A DNA stretch of 64,000 nucleotides from RHKX01 sp963826475 (GCA_963826475.1 CAWGXC010000003.1:806001-870000), one strand, 5' to 3'. Shown: positions 8,288 to 17,184, counted from the stretch's first letter. Notes: generated by a model from the letters alone, not told the origin. A program made the numbers and translations.

Positions 8288-9472
8288 GTGAGCATCGCCG
8301 TCTACACCGATTACGCGTACTCGCGCCACGGCGATGCGATCTACGCGGAGCGCGCGTTCGCCCTCTTTCTAGCCGCCCTAGCCGATCAAGTCGACCGGAT
8401 GGTGATCGTCGGCCGGCTGCGGCCCGACGAGGGTGACGCCCGCTACCGGCTTCCGGACAACGTCGAGTTCGTCCCGCTTCCGTTCTACGAGAGCCTCGCC
8501 CGCCCGCTTCAGGGCGCCGGGGCGATGGCGCGCTCCCTGCGTCGCTTCTGGCGAACGCTCGACGAGGTCGATGCCTGCTGGCTGCTGGGCCCCCATCCCC
8601 TGGCCCTCGCCTTCGCCGCGATCGCACGCATCCGCGGACGCCGAGTCGTTCTCGGCGTGCGCCAGGACCTACTCGCCTACGCCGAAAGCCGGCACCCCGG
8701 TCGCCGTTCGTTCGCGATGGCGGCGGCCGCCCTCGAGGGGGCCTACAGGGTCCTCGGGCGATTCTGGCCGGTCGTCGTGGTCGGGCCTGAGCTGCGCAAG
8801 CACTACCGGCACAGCCGCGACCTGCTCGAGATCGCCGTCTCCCTGGTGCCGGAGGCAGAGCTCGCCACGCAAGGCTCCGATTCTCGCCGCTCATACGACG
8901 GCGAGCTGCGGATTCTCAGCGTCGGCAGGATCGACTCGGAGAAGAACCCGCTGATGCTCGCGGAAGTTCTCGACCGCCTCCACGCCGAGGACGGAAGCCG
9001 CTGGAAGCTCGTCGTCTGTGGAGAGGGTGCGTTGGAGGACGCGCTGCGTGAGCGGCTCACTCAGCTCGGCCTCGCCGATCATGCCGATCTGCGCGGATAC
9101 GTCCAACACGGTGCCGCCATGAGCGAGGCTTACGACGACAGCCACGTGCTTCTGCACGTCTCCTGGACCGAGGGGCTGCCTCAGGTCATCATCGAGGCGA
9201 TGGGATCTCGCCTCCCGGTGATCGCGACCGACGTGGGCGGGATCCGGGACGCGGTGGACGGGTCGGCGTTGTTGATCCCAGCCGGCGACCCGGAGGCCGC
9301 GGTCACCGCCGTCCGGCGCGCCGCAACCGACGCGGCGCTGCGTGCGGCCTTGATCGACTCCGGGACCGAATACGCCCGGGCGCACACCCTCGAGGCCGAG
9401 GTGGACCGCCTCGCGGATTTCCTCCGGAGGCACACGGCATCCCGGAGCGCACCCGAGGTCCGAGCGACGTGA
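8288..9472 (+). CDS. Glycosyltransferase family 4
   Basis: A 394-residue GT-B fold enzyme. The N-terminal half contains an acceptor-side Rossmann region; the C-terminal half has the donor site, with ILSVGRIDSEKNP, GYVQHGAAMSEAYD and the family EX7E motif in TEGLPQVIIEAMG followed by PVIATDVGGI. GT4 enzymes move a sugar from a nucleotide donor to a growing lipid-linked glycan at the cytoplasmic membrane face; sugar and linkage are not predictable here. Start GTG 8288 lies three bases past the Wzc-like stop, and its TGA overlaps the next GTG start (GTGA), so it sits in the middle of a coupled operon. Confidence 0.87.
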   Translation: MSIAVYTDYAYSRHGDAIYAERAFALFLAALADQVDRMVIVGRLRPDEGDARYRLPDNVEFVPLPFYESLARPLQGAGAMARSLRRFWRTLDEVDACWLLGPHPLALAFAAIARIRGRRVVLGVRQDLLAYAESRHPGRRSFAMAAAALEGAYRVLGRFWPVVVVGPELRKHYRHSRDLLEIAVSLVPEAELATQGSDSRRSYDGELRILSVGRIDSEKNPLMLAEVLDRLHAEDGSRWKLVVCGEGALEDALRERLTQLGLADHADLRGYVQHGAAMSEAYDDSHVLLHVSWTEGLPQVIIEAMGSRLPVIATDVGGIRDAVDGSALLIPAGDPEAAVTAVRRAATDAALRAALIDSGTEYARAHTLEAEVDRLADFLRRHTASRSAPEVRAT

Positions 9473-11001
9473 GCGGCAAGAGCTCAGCACGGTCCCTGCG
9501 ATTGCCCCCGCTCGGCGAATGGCGTCACGTGCACCTGCCGGCGATCCGCGCCCTCTCCCTTCGCGAGGACCCCGCCCGCGTGGTGTCCATAGCCGTGCCT
9601 CTCGCCGCGGGCCTCACCGGGATCGCCCTGGCCGCCAACGCGCACCTGGGGATCGCTCTGATGCTCGCGTTGATCTACCTCCCGCTGGCCTTCGTCAGCC
9701 TCGAGCTCGCGATCGTCCTGTGGCTGCCGCTGGCATTCCTCGAGGCGATGCCCACCTTCAACCTCGCGGTGAAGACCGGCGGCCTTCTCCTCGTCGCCCT
9801 TTGGGTCACGGTCCTCAGGCAGCGCCGAGAGCCCGTCTCCGAGGTCATCTCGCATAACCGGCCGATGTGGGCGGCCCTCGGCGGGCTCCTGCTCTGGATG
9901 ACCCTCAGCCTCCTCTGGGCGGCCGACCGCGGCGAGGTCCTCGCGGACCTCTGGCATTGGTATGCGGATGCAGTGCTCATGCTGATCATCGCAACGACGT
10001 TCGGCCGGAGTCGTTCGATCAGGTGGCTGATCGCCGCCTTCGTGCTCGGGTCCGTCGTGAGCGTTGCCCAGGGAATCGTGAGCGGAGGTCTCTCCGCATC
10101 CAGCACGGCTGCCGCGGATTCAGAGGGCAGGCTCGCCGGCGGGATCGGCGATCCGAACTTCCTGGCGGCTGTGATCGTCCCGGCGATCGTGTTGTCGGCT
10201 TCCTTGATCCCCAGCGCGCGCGGCATGGTGGCCCGCTGGGCCCTGCTGGGCGCCGTCCCCGTGCTCGCCGTGGGACTGGCCGCAAGCGAGTCGCGTGGTG
10301 GGCTCATCGCCGCGATAGCGGCGACCCTCGCCGCGGTGGTCGTCTTCAAACGACAGCGCGGCCTGGTCCTGGTCTTCGCAGTTACCGCGATCACGATGAT
10401 CGGCGCCTGGTTCGTGATCTCGCCGAGTGCCTGGGATCGGGTCACGGCGACTGAGAACGGCGGCAGCGGACGCTCCGACCTCTGGGCCGTTGCCTGGCGG
10501 ATGGTGGAGGACAAGCCGATCTTCGGCGTCGGGCTGAACAACTACACGGTCGTCGCCGGCGACTATCTGCAGAACTCCGCGGGCATCTCCCGTGGGGACC
10601 TCATCGTCGACGACCGCGAGGTCGTGCACAACGCCTACCTGCAGCTTCTCGCCGAGACCGGGATCGTCGGCCTGGCGCTTCTCCTTGTCCTGGTGTCGGG
10701 GAGCATGCGGGCCGCCTGGGGTGCAGTGCGCCGCTTCGAGGCCGCAGGGCAGGGTTCGCTCGAGCTGCTGACCCGGGGCTACATAGTCGCGATGTCAGGG
10801 TTGCTGGCGGCATCGTTCTTCATCTCGAGCGGAGTCGACAAGCGTCTCTGGGCGCTGCTCGCGCTCGGGCCGGCCCTGGGCGCCGCCGCCTACCGGAGGG
10901 ACGACCTCACGGTCTCGGGTCCGCTGCGGTTGTCTTCACCGGTGCGCCAGCAACCGCACCGCGCGGGCCGTTCGGGAGACCTTCAGCCTGAACCGTCGTA
11001 G
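9469..11001 (+). CDS. O-antigen ligase/polymerase family membrane protein
   Basis: A 510-residue polytopic protein with roughly 11-12 membrane segments. The Wzy/WaaL signature is clear: SGRSDLWAVAWRMVEDKP, GVGLNNY, then a loop ending VVHNAYLQLLAETGIVGLALL. It starts at GTG 9469 inside the stop of the upstream glycosyltransferase (GTGA overlap). The C-terminal 22 codons (10936-11001) run antisense through the end of the convergent deacetylase gene. Compared with the homologue at 1207 it lacks the TPR-like tail. One of the two may polymerise the repeat unit and the other attach it to its carrier, but sequence alone does not say which. Confidence 0.86.
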   Translation: MSGKSSARSLRLPPLGEWRHVHLPAIRALSLREDPARVVSIAVPLAAGLTGIALAANAHLGIALMLALIYLPLAFVSLELAIVLWLPLAFLEAMPTFNLAVKTGGLLLVALWVTVLRQRREPVSEVISHNRPMWAALGGLLLWMTLSLLWAADRGEVLADLWHWYADAVLMLIIATTFGRSRSIRWLIAAFVLGSVVSVAQGIVSGGLSASSTAAADSEGRLAGGIGDPNFLAAVIVPAIVLSASLIPSARGMVARWALLGAVPVLAVGLAASESRGGLIAAIAATLAAVVVFKRQRGLVLVFAVTAITMIGAWFVISPSAWDRVTATENGGSGRSDLWAVAWRMVEDKPIFGVGLNNYTVVAGDYLQNSAGISRGDLIVDDREVVHNAYLQLLAETGIVGLALLLVLVSGSMRAAWGAVRRFEAAGQGSLELLTRGYIVAMSGLLAASFFISSGVDKRLWALLALGPALGAAAYRRDDLTVSGPLRLSSPVRQQPHRAGRSGDLQPEPS

Positions 11002-11664
11002 GTCGTCGCCCCACCAGACCCCGATGCGAGGCCACTCGAGCTCGCGCTCGCGATGGAGGCGTGCCGGCAGGGCTGCCCCCGCGGAGTAGCCGGCGCTTCG
11101 CGCGGCGCTCACGACCCGCGCATCGACGTCGCCATATGGATATGCGATCGACTCGCAGGGCATCCCCAGACCCCTCTCGCAAGCCTCGCGCGAGCTGATC
11201 AGCTCCTCACGGAGATCGGCGTCGTCGATGGAGGTCAGCCGGGGGTGGTTGACCGTGTGCGAGCCGACCTCCCACCCGAGAGCGACCAGGTCCCGCAGCT
11301 CGTCCCACTGCATGCACTCGAGCTCACCCGCATGCGCTCCGCCTCCCCATTGGTCGATGCCCTGCCAGCGCAGCGGGTCGCCGCTGTCGGCGAACCTCGA
11401 GACCGCGAAGACGGTGGCGGGGATTCCATAGCGCGCGAGGATCGGCTGGGCCAGCGTCAGGACCGAGCGAAAGGCGTCGTCGAAGGTGACCACCACGGTC
11501 TTCTCGGACGGCCGCTCGCGGACCACGCGACCAAACGTGCTCCCCACGTAGCCCGACTCGACCATCAATTCGATCTGACGCTCGAACATGCCGGGCCGAA
11601 CGTTGAGCGTGGCGGGCCAGTCCTCGCTCAGCGCGTGGTAGCAGAGCACAACGGTGTCACCCAT
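10936..11664 (-). CDS. Polysaccharide deacetylase (NodB/CE4 family)
   Basis: A 242-residue CE4-type enzyme. Motif 1 is TFDDAF (residues about 60-65, the general base and metal Asp), motif 2 is SHTVNHPRL (metal His pair), and YPYGDVD follows. These enzymes remove N- or O-acetyl groups from glycans in a metal-dependent reaction. No convincing signal peptide is present (it starts MGDTVVLCYHALSED), so it may work in the cytoplasm or begin upstream. The last 66 bases overlap the 3' end of the convergent O-antigen ligase gene. A role in deacetylating the locus polysaccharide is inferred from position. Confidence 0.85.
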   Translation of the reverse strand: MGDTVVLCYHALSEDWPATLNVRPGMFERQIELMVESGYVGSTFGRVVRERPSEKTVVVTFDDAFRSVLTLAQPILARYGIPATVFAVSRFADSGDPLRWQGIDQWGGGAHAGELECMQWDELRDLVALGWEVGSHTVNHPRLTSIDDADLREELISSREACERGLGMPCESIAYPYGDVDARVVSAARSAGYSAGAALPARLHRERELEWPRIGVWWGDDLRRFRLKVSRTARAVRLLAHR

Positions 11665-11775
11665 TTGAGCGGCCGTCTGCGGCGTCGGCGAGCATCAGCG
11701 CGCGCAGGGTATCGGAGGCCGCAGGCCTGAGCCGCCGTTGCCGGGGGGATCCATCCACTGAATACCATTCCCCCG

Positions 11776-13020
11776 ATGAGCAGCCGCCCCGCAGCGAGGC
11801 ACCGCGGGTGGCTCATCTTGATTCCGATCGTGCTTGCTCTGCTGGGCTGGGCGATCGCCGTCCTTCCGCTCTCATCCGACTCGACCGACATCCACGTCGT
11901 TCCGGTACCCGACATGCTGATGGCTCCCGAGCGCCTCGCCTCGCTGCCGACCTCCGGCCCCGCCTACCAGTACATGAAGGATCGCGCCGACGCCGCGGTG
12001 GCGAGCATGAACCTCTCCGCCGAGCCGGACTCGACCAGCCCGTGGCTGCCCAACTACAACGGCGCCGGCCAGGTCAGCAGGCCCGGCACCCAGACCCTCG
12101 CAGCCGCTCTCGTCTACGCCCGAACCGGCGATGAGCGCTACCGGAAGTTCGTGATCGCCGCCAACCGCTACCTGATCGGCACCGAGACCGAGCGGAGCAC
12201 CGACGGCAGCGCCGAACGGGAGAGCCTGCTCGCCACCTCGCGGCAGATCGGCGCCTTCGTCGTCGCCGCCAACCTCGTCGACATGGACCCCAAGCTGGAC
12301 GGCTCCCGACCCGGTTGGAGCGGGACCAGCTGGGGCGAATGGCTCGCCGGGCTGCGGACCGAGAGGATCGGCAGCTCCGGGCAGGCCTCCGACCTCACTC
12401 AACTCAGCGACCAGCGCGCAAACAACTGGGGCTCGTTCGCCCGGGCGGCGCGGATCGCGATCGACATCTACATCAGCGACGAGGCCGACCTGTCGAAGGT
12501 CGTCGAGCGCTTCAAGCTCTCTCTCGGAGAGCCAGTGGCGGACCGGCGCCAATGGCTCGCCGATCAGGACCTCGACCTGAGCTACGCCTGCCCCGCGGAA
12601 AGCCCCCAGTGGACCGCAATCAACCCGGCCGACTGCGGGGCCGCGAAGGACGGGATGATCGTCGAGGACATCTCGCGCTCCGCGAGCGCCTTCCCCGACT
12701 ACGACGCCACCGGGATCGGCTACACGATGGAGGGCTACCAGGCGATGCTGTTCAGCGCGGTGCTGCTCGAGCGTCAGGGGTATGACTCCTTCGGGTGGGG
12801 CGACCAGGCGCTGCGGCGGGTGATGGGCTGGCTTGTTCGCGAGGGCATCCCCCAGGGCAACGGCACGACCGTCGAGCGCCATGAGTCATGGATTGCCCAG
12901 CACTTCTACGGCAGGGACTATCCGACCGTCCCGGCTTCGATGGGACGCACGTTCGGTTTCACCGACTGGCTCTACGCCGATTCCGCAGATCGCTCGGCTC
13001 TCAGCCGCTCGACCGGCTGA
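11776..13020 (+). CDS. Secreted or membrane-anchored alginate-lyase-like (alpha/alpha-toroid) protein, copy 1
   Basis: A 414-residue protein with an N-terminal hydrophobic segment (residues 12-33, LILIPIVLALLGWAIAVLPL) acting as signal or anchor. The body is helical and resembles the alginate lyase superfamily: PGTQTLAAALVYARTGDERY, RQIGAFVVAANLVDMD and, most telling, QRANNWGSFARAARIAI, comparable to the NNHG region that carries active-site Asn/His in that family (here NNWG, with Trp in place of His). A later conserved block reads GIGYTMEGYQAM. It is probably a polysaccharide lyase or trimming enzyme acting outside the membrane. The next gene is a close second copy. Family assignment is moderate, because I judged it from motif shape only. 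Confidence 0.65.
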   Translation: MSSRPAARHRGWLILIPIVLALLGWAIAVLPLSSDSTDIHVVPVPDMLMAPERLASLPTSGPAYQYMKDRADAAVASMNLSAEPDSTSPWLPNYNGAGQVSRPGTQTLAAALVYARTGDERYRKFVIAANRYLIGTETERSTDGSAERESLLATSRQIGAFVVAANLVDMDPKLDGSRPGWSGTSWGEWLAGLRTERIGSSGQASDLTQLSDQRANNWGSFARAARIAIDIYISDEADLSKVVERFKLSLGEPVADRRQWLADQDLDLSYACPAESPQWTAINPADCGAAKDGMIVEDISRSASAFPDYDATGIGYTMEGYQAMLFSAVLLERQGYDSFGWGDQALRRVMGWLVREGIPQGNGTTVERHESWIAQHFYGRDYPTVPASMGRTFGFTDWLYADSADRSALSRSTG

Positions 13021-14707
13021 GCGCCCGCTTCCACCTCTCGCGCGGCCTGGACATTTGGCCAGTCCGTCGAGGCAACAACCGTCCAGGTTCGAGTCGGCCG
13101 CGTCGAGGTCCTCGGCGAAGCGGACGAACTCCCTGGCATGGAGTCACATGCCCCGCAAGCAAGGATCCTCAACTTCGGCCTGGCCCTCGCAATCGCGGTG
13201 CTCGCCCTGACGGTCCTCTTCGTCCAGGGCGCCGACGCGCGGACCATCAAGGTCCACGCAAGCAAGCTTTCGGAGCGCTCCGTCACCTTCGAGCCTCGCG
13301 GCGTCGACGCCGCGACCGTGGAGGGCGCGTCGGTCCGCATCCTCGGACGCTCACGGGTCATCAGCACGTCCAGCGCTCGCAGGGGCGTCGAGAACGGCCG
13401 GCTGAAGCTGGTCCTCGCGAAGGGGCAGGGCTTCCTCAGGGGCCGGCAGCTCCGTCATCACGCCGCCTCCAGCGAACGGCGACTGCGCCAGCGCGCGCTG
13501 CGTCATTACACCCTCATCGTCCGGGCGAACGACGGAGCGCCCACCACGGGCTCGGGCTCGTCCACCCCTCCCACCGGCTCCGGTCCGACCACCCCGGCCA
13601 CAGGTTCGAGCCCCGCGCCCACGGGCCTGACGATCACTCCCGACATGCTGATGGCGCCCGAGCGTCTCGCCTCGCTGCCGACCTCCGGCCCCGCCTACGA
13701 GTACATGAAGGATCGCGCCGACGCCGCGGTGGCGAACATGAACCTCTCCTCCGTGCCCGATGCGACCAGCCCGTGGCTGCCCAACTACAACGGCGCCGGC
13801 GAGGTCAGCAGGCCCGGCACCCAGACCCTCGCAGCCGCTCTCGTCTACGCCCGCACCGGCGACACCCGCTACCGGGACTTCGTGATCGCCGCCAACCGCT
13901 ACCTGATCGGCACCGAGACCGAGCAGAGCACCGACGGCACCGCTGAGCAGGACAAGCTGCTCGCCACCTCGCGGCAGATCGGCGCCTTCGTCGTCGCCGC
14001 CGACCTCGTCGAGATGGATCCGAAGCTGAACGGCTCACGACCCGGCTGGAGCGGGACCAGCTGGGGCAAGTGGATCAGCGGCCTGCGGACCGAGAAGATC
14101 GGCACCTCCGGTCAGGCCGCCAACATGACCCAGCTCAGCGACCAGCGCGCCAACAACTGGGGCTCGTTCGCCCGGGCGGCGCGGATCGCGATCGATATCT
14201 ACATCAGCGACAAATCCGATCTGTCGAAGGTCGTCGAGCGCTTCAAGCTCTTCGTCGGCGAGCCGATCGGGGGCCAGACTCCCTGGCTCGCCGATCAGGA
14301 CCTGGACATGAGCTTCTCCTGCCCGACGAGCGCCTCGCGATGGACGGCGATCAACCCCTCCGGCTGCGGGGCGGCCAAGGACGGGATGATCGTCGAGGAC
14401 CTCTCGCGCTCGGCGACCGCCTTCCCCAGCTACGACTCGACCGGAATCGGCTACACGATGGAGTCCTACCAGGCGATGCTGTTCAGCGCGGTGCTGCTCG
14501 AGCGTCAGGGATATGACTCCTTCGGGTGGGGCGATCAGGCGCTGCGGCGAGTGATGGACTGGCTCACGCGCGAGGGGATCCCGCAGGGCAACGGCTCGAC
14601 CGTCGAGCGCCATGAGTCCTGGGTTGCCCAATACTTCTACGGCAAGAGCTATCCGACCGTCCCGGCCTCGATGGGACGCTCCATGGGCTTCACCGACTGG
14701 CTCTACG
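11911..14707 (+). repeat. Tandem duplication: two copies of a ~1.07-kb lyase-like coding segment
   Basis: Unit 1 (11911 to about 12975) and unit 2 (13642 to about 14706) are direct repeats covering the whole mature domain, both beginning gacatgctgatggc and ending at the codons for TDWLYA/TDWLYG. Long stretches are identical at the DNA level. The intervening 13021-13641 holds the end of copy 1 and the unrelated signal peptide, extra domain and linker of copy 2, so duplication was followed by replacement of the N-terminus. Confidence 0.9.
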
Positions 14708-14715
14708 GCAGCTGA
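13138..14715 (+). CDS. Secreted alginate-lyase-like protein, copy 2, with extra N-terminal domain
   Basis: A 525-residue paralogue of the preceding protein. Residues 1-37 are a signal peptide (ALAIAVLALTVLFVQGADA), 38-125 an extra basic, beta-looking region absent from copy 1, and 135-165 a Gly/Ser/Thr/Pro linker (TTGSGSSTPPTGSGPTTPAT). From about 169 (TPDMLMAPERLASLP) to the end it matches copy 1 nearly residue for residue, including QRANNWGSFARAARIAI and GIGYTMESYQAM. The added domain and flexible linker suggest cell-wall or glycan binding with the catalytic domain held away from the membrane. Both copies keep the same conserved residues, so neither looks decayed. Confidence 0.67.
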   Translation: MESHAPQARILNFGLALAIAVLALTVLFVQGADARTIKVHASKLSERSVTFEPRGVDAATVEGASVRILGRSRVISTSSARRGVENGRLKLVLAKGQGFLRGRQLRHHAASSERRLRQRALRHYTLIVRANDGAPTTGSGSSTPPTGSGPTTPATGSSPAPTGLTITPDMLMAPERLASLPTSGPAYEYMKDRADAAVANMNLSSVPDATSPWLPNYNGAGEVSRPGTQTLAAALVYARTGDTRYRDFVIAANRYLIGTETEQSTDGTAEQDKLLATSRQIGAFVVAADLVEMDPKLNGSRPGWSGTSWGKWISGLRTEKIGTSGQAANMTQLSDQRANNWGSFARAARIAIDIYISDKSDLSKVVERFKLFVGEPIGGQTPWLADQDLDMSFSCPTSASRWTAINPSGCGAAKDGMIVEDLSRSATAFPSYDSTGIGYTMESYQAMLFSAVLLERQGYDSFGWGDQALRRVMDWLTREGIPQGNGSTVERHESWVAQYFYGKSYPTVPASMGRSMGFTDWLYGS

Positions 14716-15485
14716 GGTCCCCTCGAAGCCGTCGCGCGCGGCTCAGCAAGTTGCAAGCCCACCATCCAGGCATGCCGGCGCGCAGGCTTGACCCGCTTCA
14801 GGAGCGCCCGGTCGGCGGAGTCGAGTCCCTCCACCAGACGATCGAGGAAGGGTCGGCCGACCGCCGGGATGGCCAGCAGCCCGAGCAGATGGAAGTAGGA
14901 GGCTTCGAACGACCCGAAATGGCGACGGATGAGCTCGAGGTCGTCCATCAAGAGCGGGTGCTCGTCGGCGCTGCGTTGCTCCGGCGTCCGGTTCCGGAAC
15001 CAGTTGATGAACGGATTGTGTCCGAGCGGCTCCAGGAAGAACGCTCTCCCGCCGGGCATGAGTACGCGGGTCACGTTCTCCATCGCCCTCTCGATGTCGA
15101 GGTGATGGAGCACGCCGAGGCCACCGACGGCGTCGAAGCTGCGGTCTGGGAACTCCAGCTCCTCGGCGTTCATCACCCTGAACTCGATGCCTTCCGCGAC
15201 CCCGCGCTCGACGGCAGACGCCCGCGCGCGCTCGATCGCGACGGGAGAGATGTCGATGGCGGTAACCCGATGACCGCGATGGGCGGCATGGAGAGCACAG
15301 TAGGCCCCTTCGCCACAGCCATAATCGAGAACCGCTGAGCCCGGCCGCAGCCGGTCGATGACCGCGCGGAAGAAGCGGTTGCTCGACGCGTTGATCGCGT
15401 AGAAACGGTCGGCCGGACGGCCCTCGCCGCCGGCAGCGAACCTCGTGTCGTGGAATTCCCGCTCTCGAGTGAGGCGATCGCTCAT
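14703..15485 (-). CDS. SAM-dependent methyltransferase (class I)
   Basis: A 260-residue class I methyltransferase. The SAM-binding motif is AVLDYGCGEGAY (about residues 45-56), followed by VTAIDISPVAIE (motif II acidic residue) and DAVGGLGVLHHL. Members methylate small molecules, lipids or sugars. ATG 15485 (MSDRLTREREFHD) is chosen because codons upstream belong to the glycosyltransferase gene read in another frame. It lies four bases after that gene's stop, so the two form an operon. The 3' end overlaps the convergent lyase-like gene by 13 bases. The substrate is unknown, plausibly a sugar of the locus glycan. Confidence 0.8.
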   Translation of the reverse strand: MSDRLTREREFHDTRFAAGGEGRPADRFYAINASSNRFFRAVIDRLRPGSAVLDYGCGEGAYCALHAAHRGHRVTAIDISPVAIERARASAVERGVAEGIEFRVMNAEELEFPDRSFDAVGGLGVLHHLDIERAMENVTRVLMPGGRAFFLEPLGHNPFINWFRNRTPEQRSADEHPLLMDDLELIRRHFGSFEASYFHLLGLLAIPAVGRPFLDRLVEGLDSADRALLKRVKPARRHAWMVGLQLAEPRATASRGPQLP

Positions 15486-15489
15486 CCGC

Positions 15490-16686
15490 TCAGAGCTCCT
15501 CGAGCAAACGGGTGAGCTCGGCGGCCTGCCGATCGCGCAGATGCAGCTCGGCGAAGCTCCTTGCCCGCTCCGCCATCCCGGCGCCGAGCTCGCGATCGTC
15601 CCGCAGTCGCAGCAGGGCCCCCGCAAGCGCGTCGGGGTCATTAAGCGGCACGTGGACCGCGATCCTCTCGCTCTCGACGATCCGCTGCAGCTCGCCCTGC
15701 GCGACGGCGACGATCGGACGGCCGATCGCGCTGTAGTCGTAGAGCTTGGCCGAGACGGTCTTGTCCTGCCGCTCGGCGACGAGCAGGGCGTCAGCCGCCC
15801 TCAGGATGCGGGCGGCCGTGGCCGGCTCGACGAGGTCGCGGAACGTGACCGATCCCGGCGCCAGTCGTGCCGCGGCCTCCATCAGCTGCGCGCGCCGGGG
15901 CCCCTCGCCGATGATCTCCAGACCGAATCCATCGCCGAGCTTGCCGATCGCCTCGATCGCGACGTCGACCGACTGCGCGAGGCCCAGGTTGCCTGCGTAC
16001 GCGAGCATGAAGCGGTCTTCGGGGAGGCCGGCCTCGGCCCGGGAGACCTCCTGCTCACCGGCTCGCATCCAATCGGCCGTCGTGCCATTTGGCACGGTCT
16101 CGACGTTCACCCCGCCCGGAGCCAGAGCTCGTACGTGGCGGCTGAAGGCCTCGTTCGCGGTGACGATCAGCTTCGAACGCCGGTAGATGCTCCGCTCGAG
16201 ACGCTCCGCGGCAGCGAGCAGTCGCGGGTTACTCACCTCCCCGAGCGTCGCGGCCGATTCCGGCCAGAGGTCGCGCACATCGAACACGAGCGGGCATCGG
16301 TGGCGTGCTGCGACGACCGCACCGGCGGCACCGACGGTGAGCGGCGGGGAGCTGGCGAACACCAGGTCCGGACGGCTTGCGAGGGACCCCGCGAGCACCG
16401 CCCCCCCGAAGAACGATCCATATGCGGCGAGCCGCGTTGCCATGGTCTTCTTGGGGCGTGCATGGACGGCGATCCGCCGGACGTGCCGGCCACGTGACCG
16501 GTCGTCGAACCACATACGCCCCCGGTAGGCCGGGTCCACGATCCCCTGCGGATGGTTGGGAACCGGACAGATGACCTCGACGGCATGCCCGCCTTCTACG
16601 AACGCGTCGGCAAATGCCTCGAGCCGGAATCGGGCGGCAGTGACCTCGGGCGCGTAGTGCTGCGCAAGAACCAGGATTCGCAGCAC
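15490..16686 (-). CDS. Glycosyltransferase family 4, WbuB-like
   Basis: A 398-residue GT-B glycosyltransferase. The N-terminus is typical of the WbuB/WcaI type: ILVLAQHYAPEVTAARFRL, then HAVEVICPVPNHPQG. The donor half has MLAYAGNLGLAQSVD, GEGPRRAQL and the segment KTVSAKLYDYSAIGRPIVAV. WbuB-like enzymes often transfer N-acetyl-fucosamine or related amino sugars, but the donor here is unknown. It stands six bases downstream of the Thr-rich membrane protein gene and just upstream of the methyltransferase, so 17184-14703 reads as one minus-strand operon. Confidence 0.86.
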   Translation of the reverse strand: MLRILVLAQHYAPEVTAARFRLEAFADAFVEGGHAVEVICPVPNHPQGIVDPAYRGRMWFDDRSRGRHVRRIAVHARPKKTMATRLAAYGSFFGGAVLAGSLASRPDLVFASSPPLTVGAAGAVVAARHRCPLVFDVRDLWPESAATLGEVSNPRLLAAAERLERSIYRRSKLIVTANEAFSRHVRALAPGGVNVETVPNGTTADWMRAGEQEVSRAEAGLPEDRFMLAYAGNLGLAQSVDVAIEAIGKLGDGFGLEIIGEGPRRAQLMEAAARLAPGSVTFRDLVEPATAARILRAADALLVAERQDKTVSAKLYDYSAIGRPIVAVAQGELQRIVESERIAVHVPLNDPDALAGALLRLRDDRELGAGMAERARSFAELHLRDRQAAELTRLLEEL

Positions 16687-16692
16687 GACGCT

Positions 16693-17184
16693 CTAGGGGG
16701 CGAAGCCGCCGGAACCGCCACTTGTGGTGGTGGAGGTGCTTGCGGTGGGCACCGACGTCGTCGTCGTGGTGCTCGTCGCCTCGGTCGAGGTTGTGGTCGT
16801 CTGCGTCTCGGTGGTGCTGGTTGAGGTAGGTGTGGTGGTGGTCGTCGTGCTCGTCGTCGATTTCGTAGGCACCGTCGTCGTCGTCGCAGCCGTCGTGGCT
16901 GGAATCGTCGATGACTGATCCCCGCCTCCCCCGGTCGCCAGCGCGATCACCGCGATCAGCAGGCCGACTACCAGAGCGGCGAGCAGGCCGATTGCAACCT
17001 TCTGCCCCGGGCTCATGGCGCCGCCGTTGCGACGACTCCCGCCCCCTCCCCCGCGTCCCGCGGGGGTCCTCCCGCGGCTCGGGCCGCCCCGATCACCGGG
17101 ACCTCTCCCCCGCCCGCGACCGTCGCCGCGACCACGGCGTCCGCCGTCGTCCGGTGGCATCACTCGCGTCGGGTCCTCGTTCAT
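16693..17184 (-). CDS. Single-pass membrane protein with Thr-rich extracellular tail
   Basis: A 163-residue low-complexity protein in three parts: an acidic start (MNEDPTRVMPPDD) leading into a Gly/Arg-rich cytoplasmic stretch (residues 14-55, RGRGDGRGRGRGPGDRGG), one membrane helix (about 62-83, VAIGLLAALVVGLLIAVIAL), and an extracytoplasmic tail of about 75 residues made almost only of Thr and Ser. ATG 17184 is chosen because upstream codons overlap a non-coding control region. No enzymatic motif exists. The Thr tail is a plausible O-glycosylation or cell-wall-spanning segment, and the gene's place directly before a glycosyltransferase supports that, but this is inference. Confidence 0.68.
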   Translation of the reverse strand: MNEDPTRVMPPDDGGRRGRGDGRGRGRGPGDRGGPSRGRTPAGRGGGGGSRRNGGAMSPGQKVAIGLLAALVVGLLIAVIALATGGGGDQSSTIPATTAATTTTVPTKSTTSTTTTTTPTSTSTTETQTTTTSTEATSTTTTTSVPTASTSTTTSGGSGGFAP

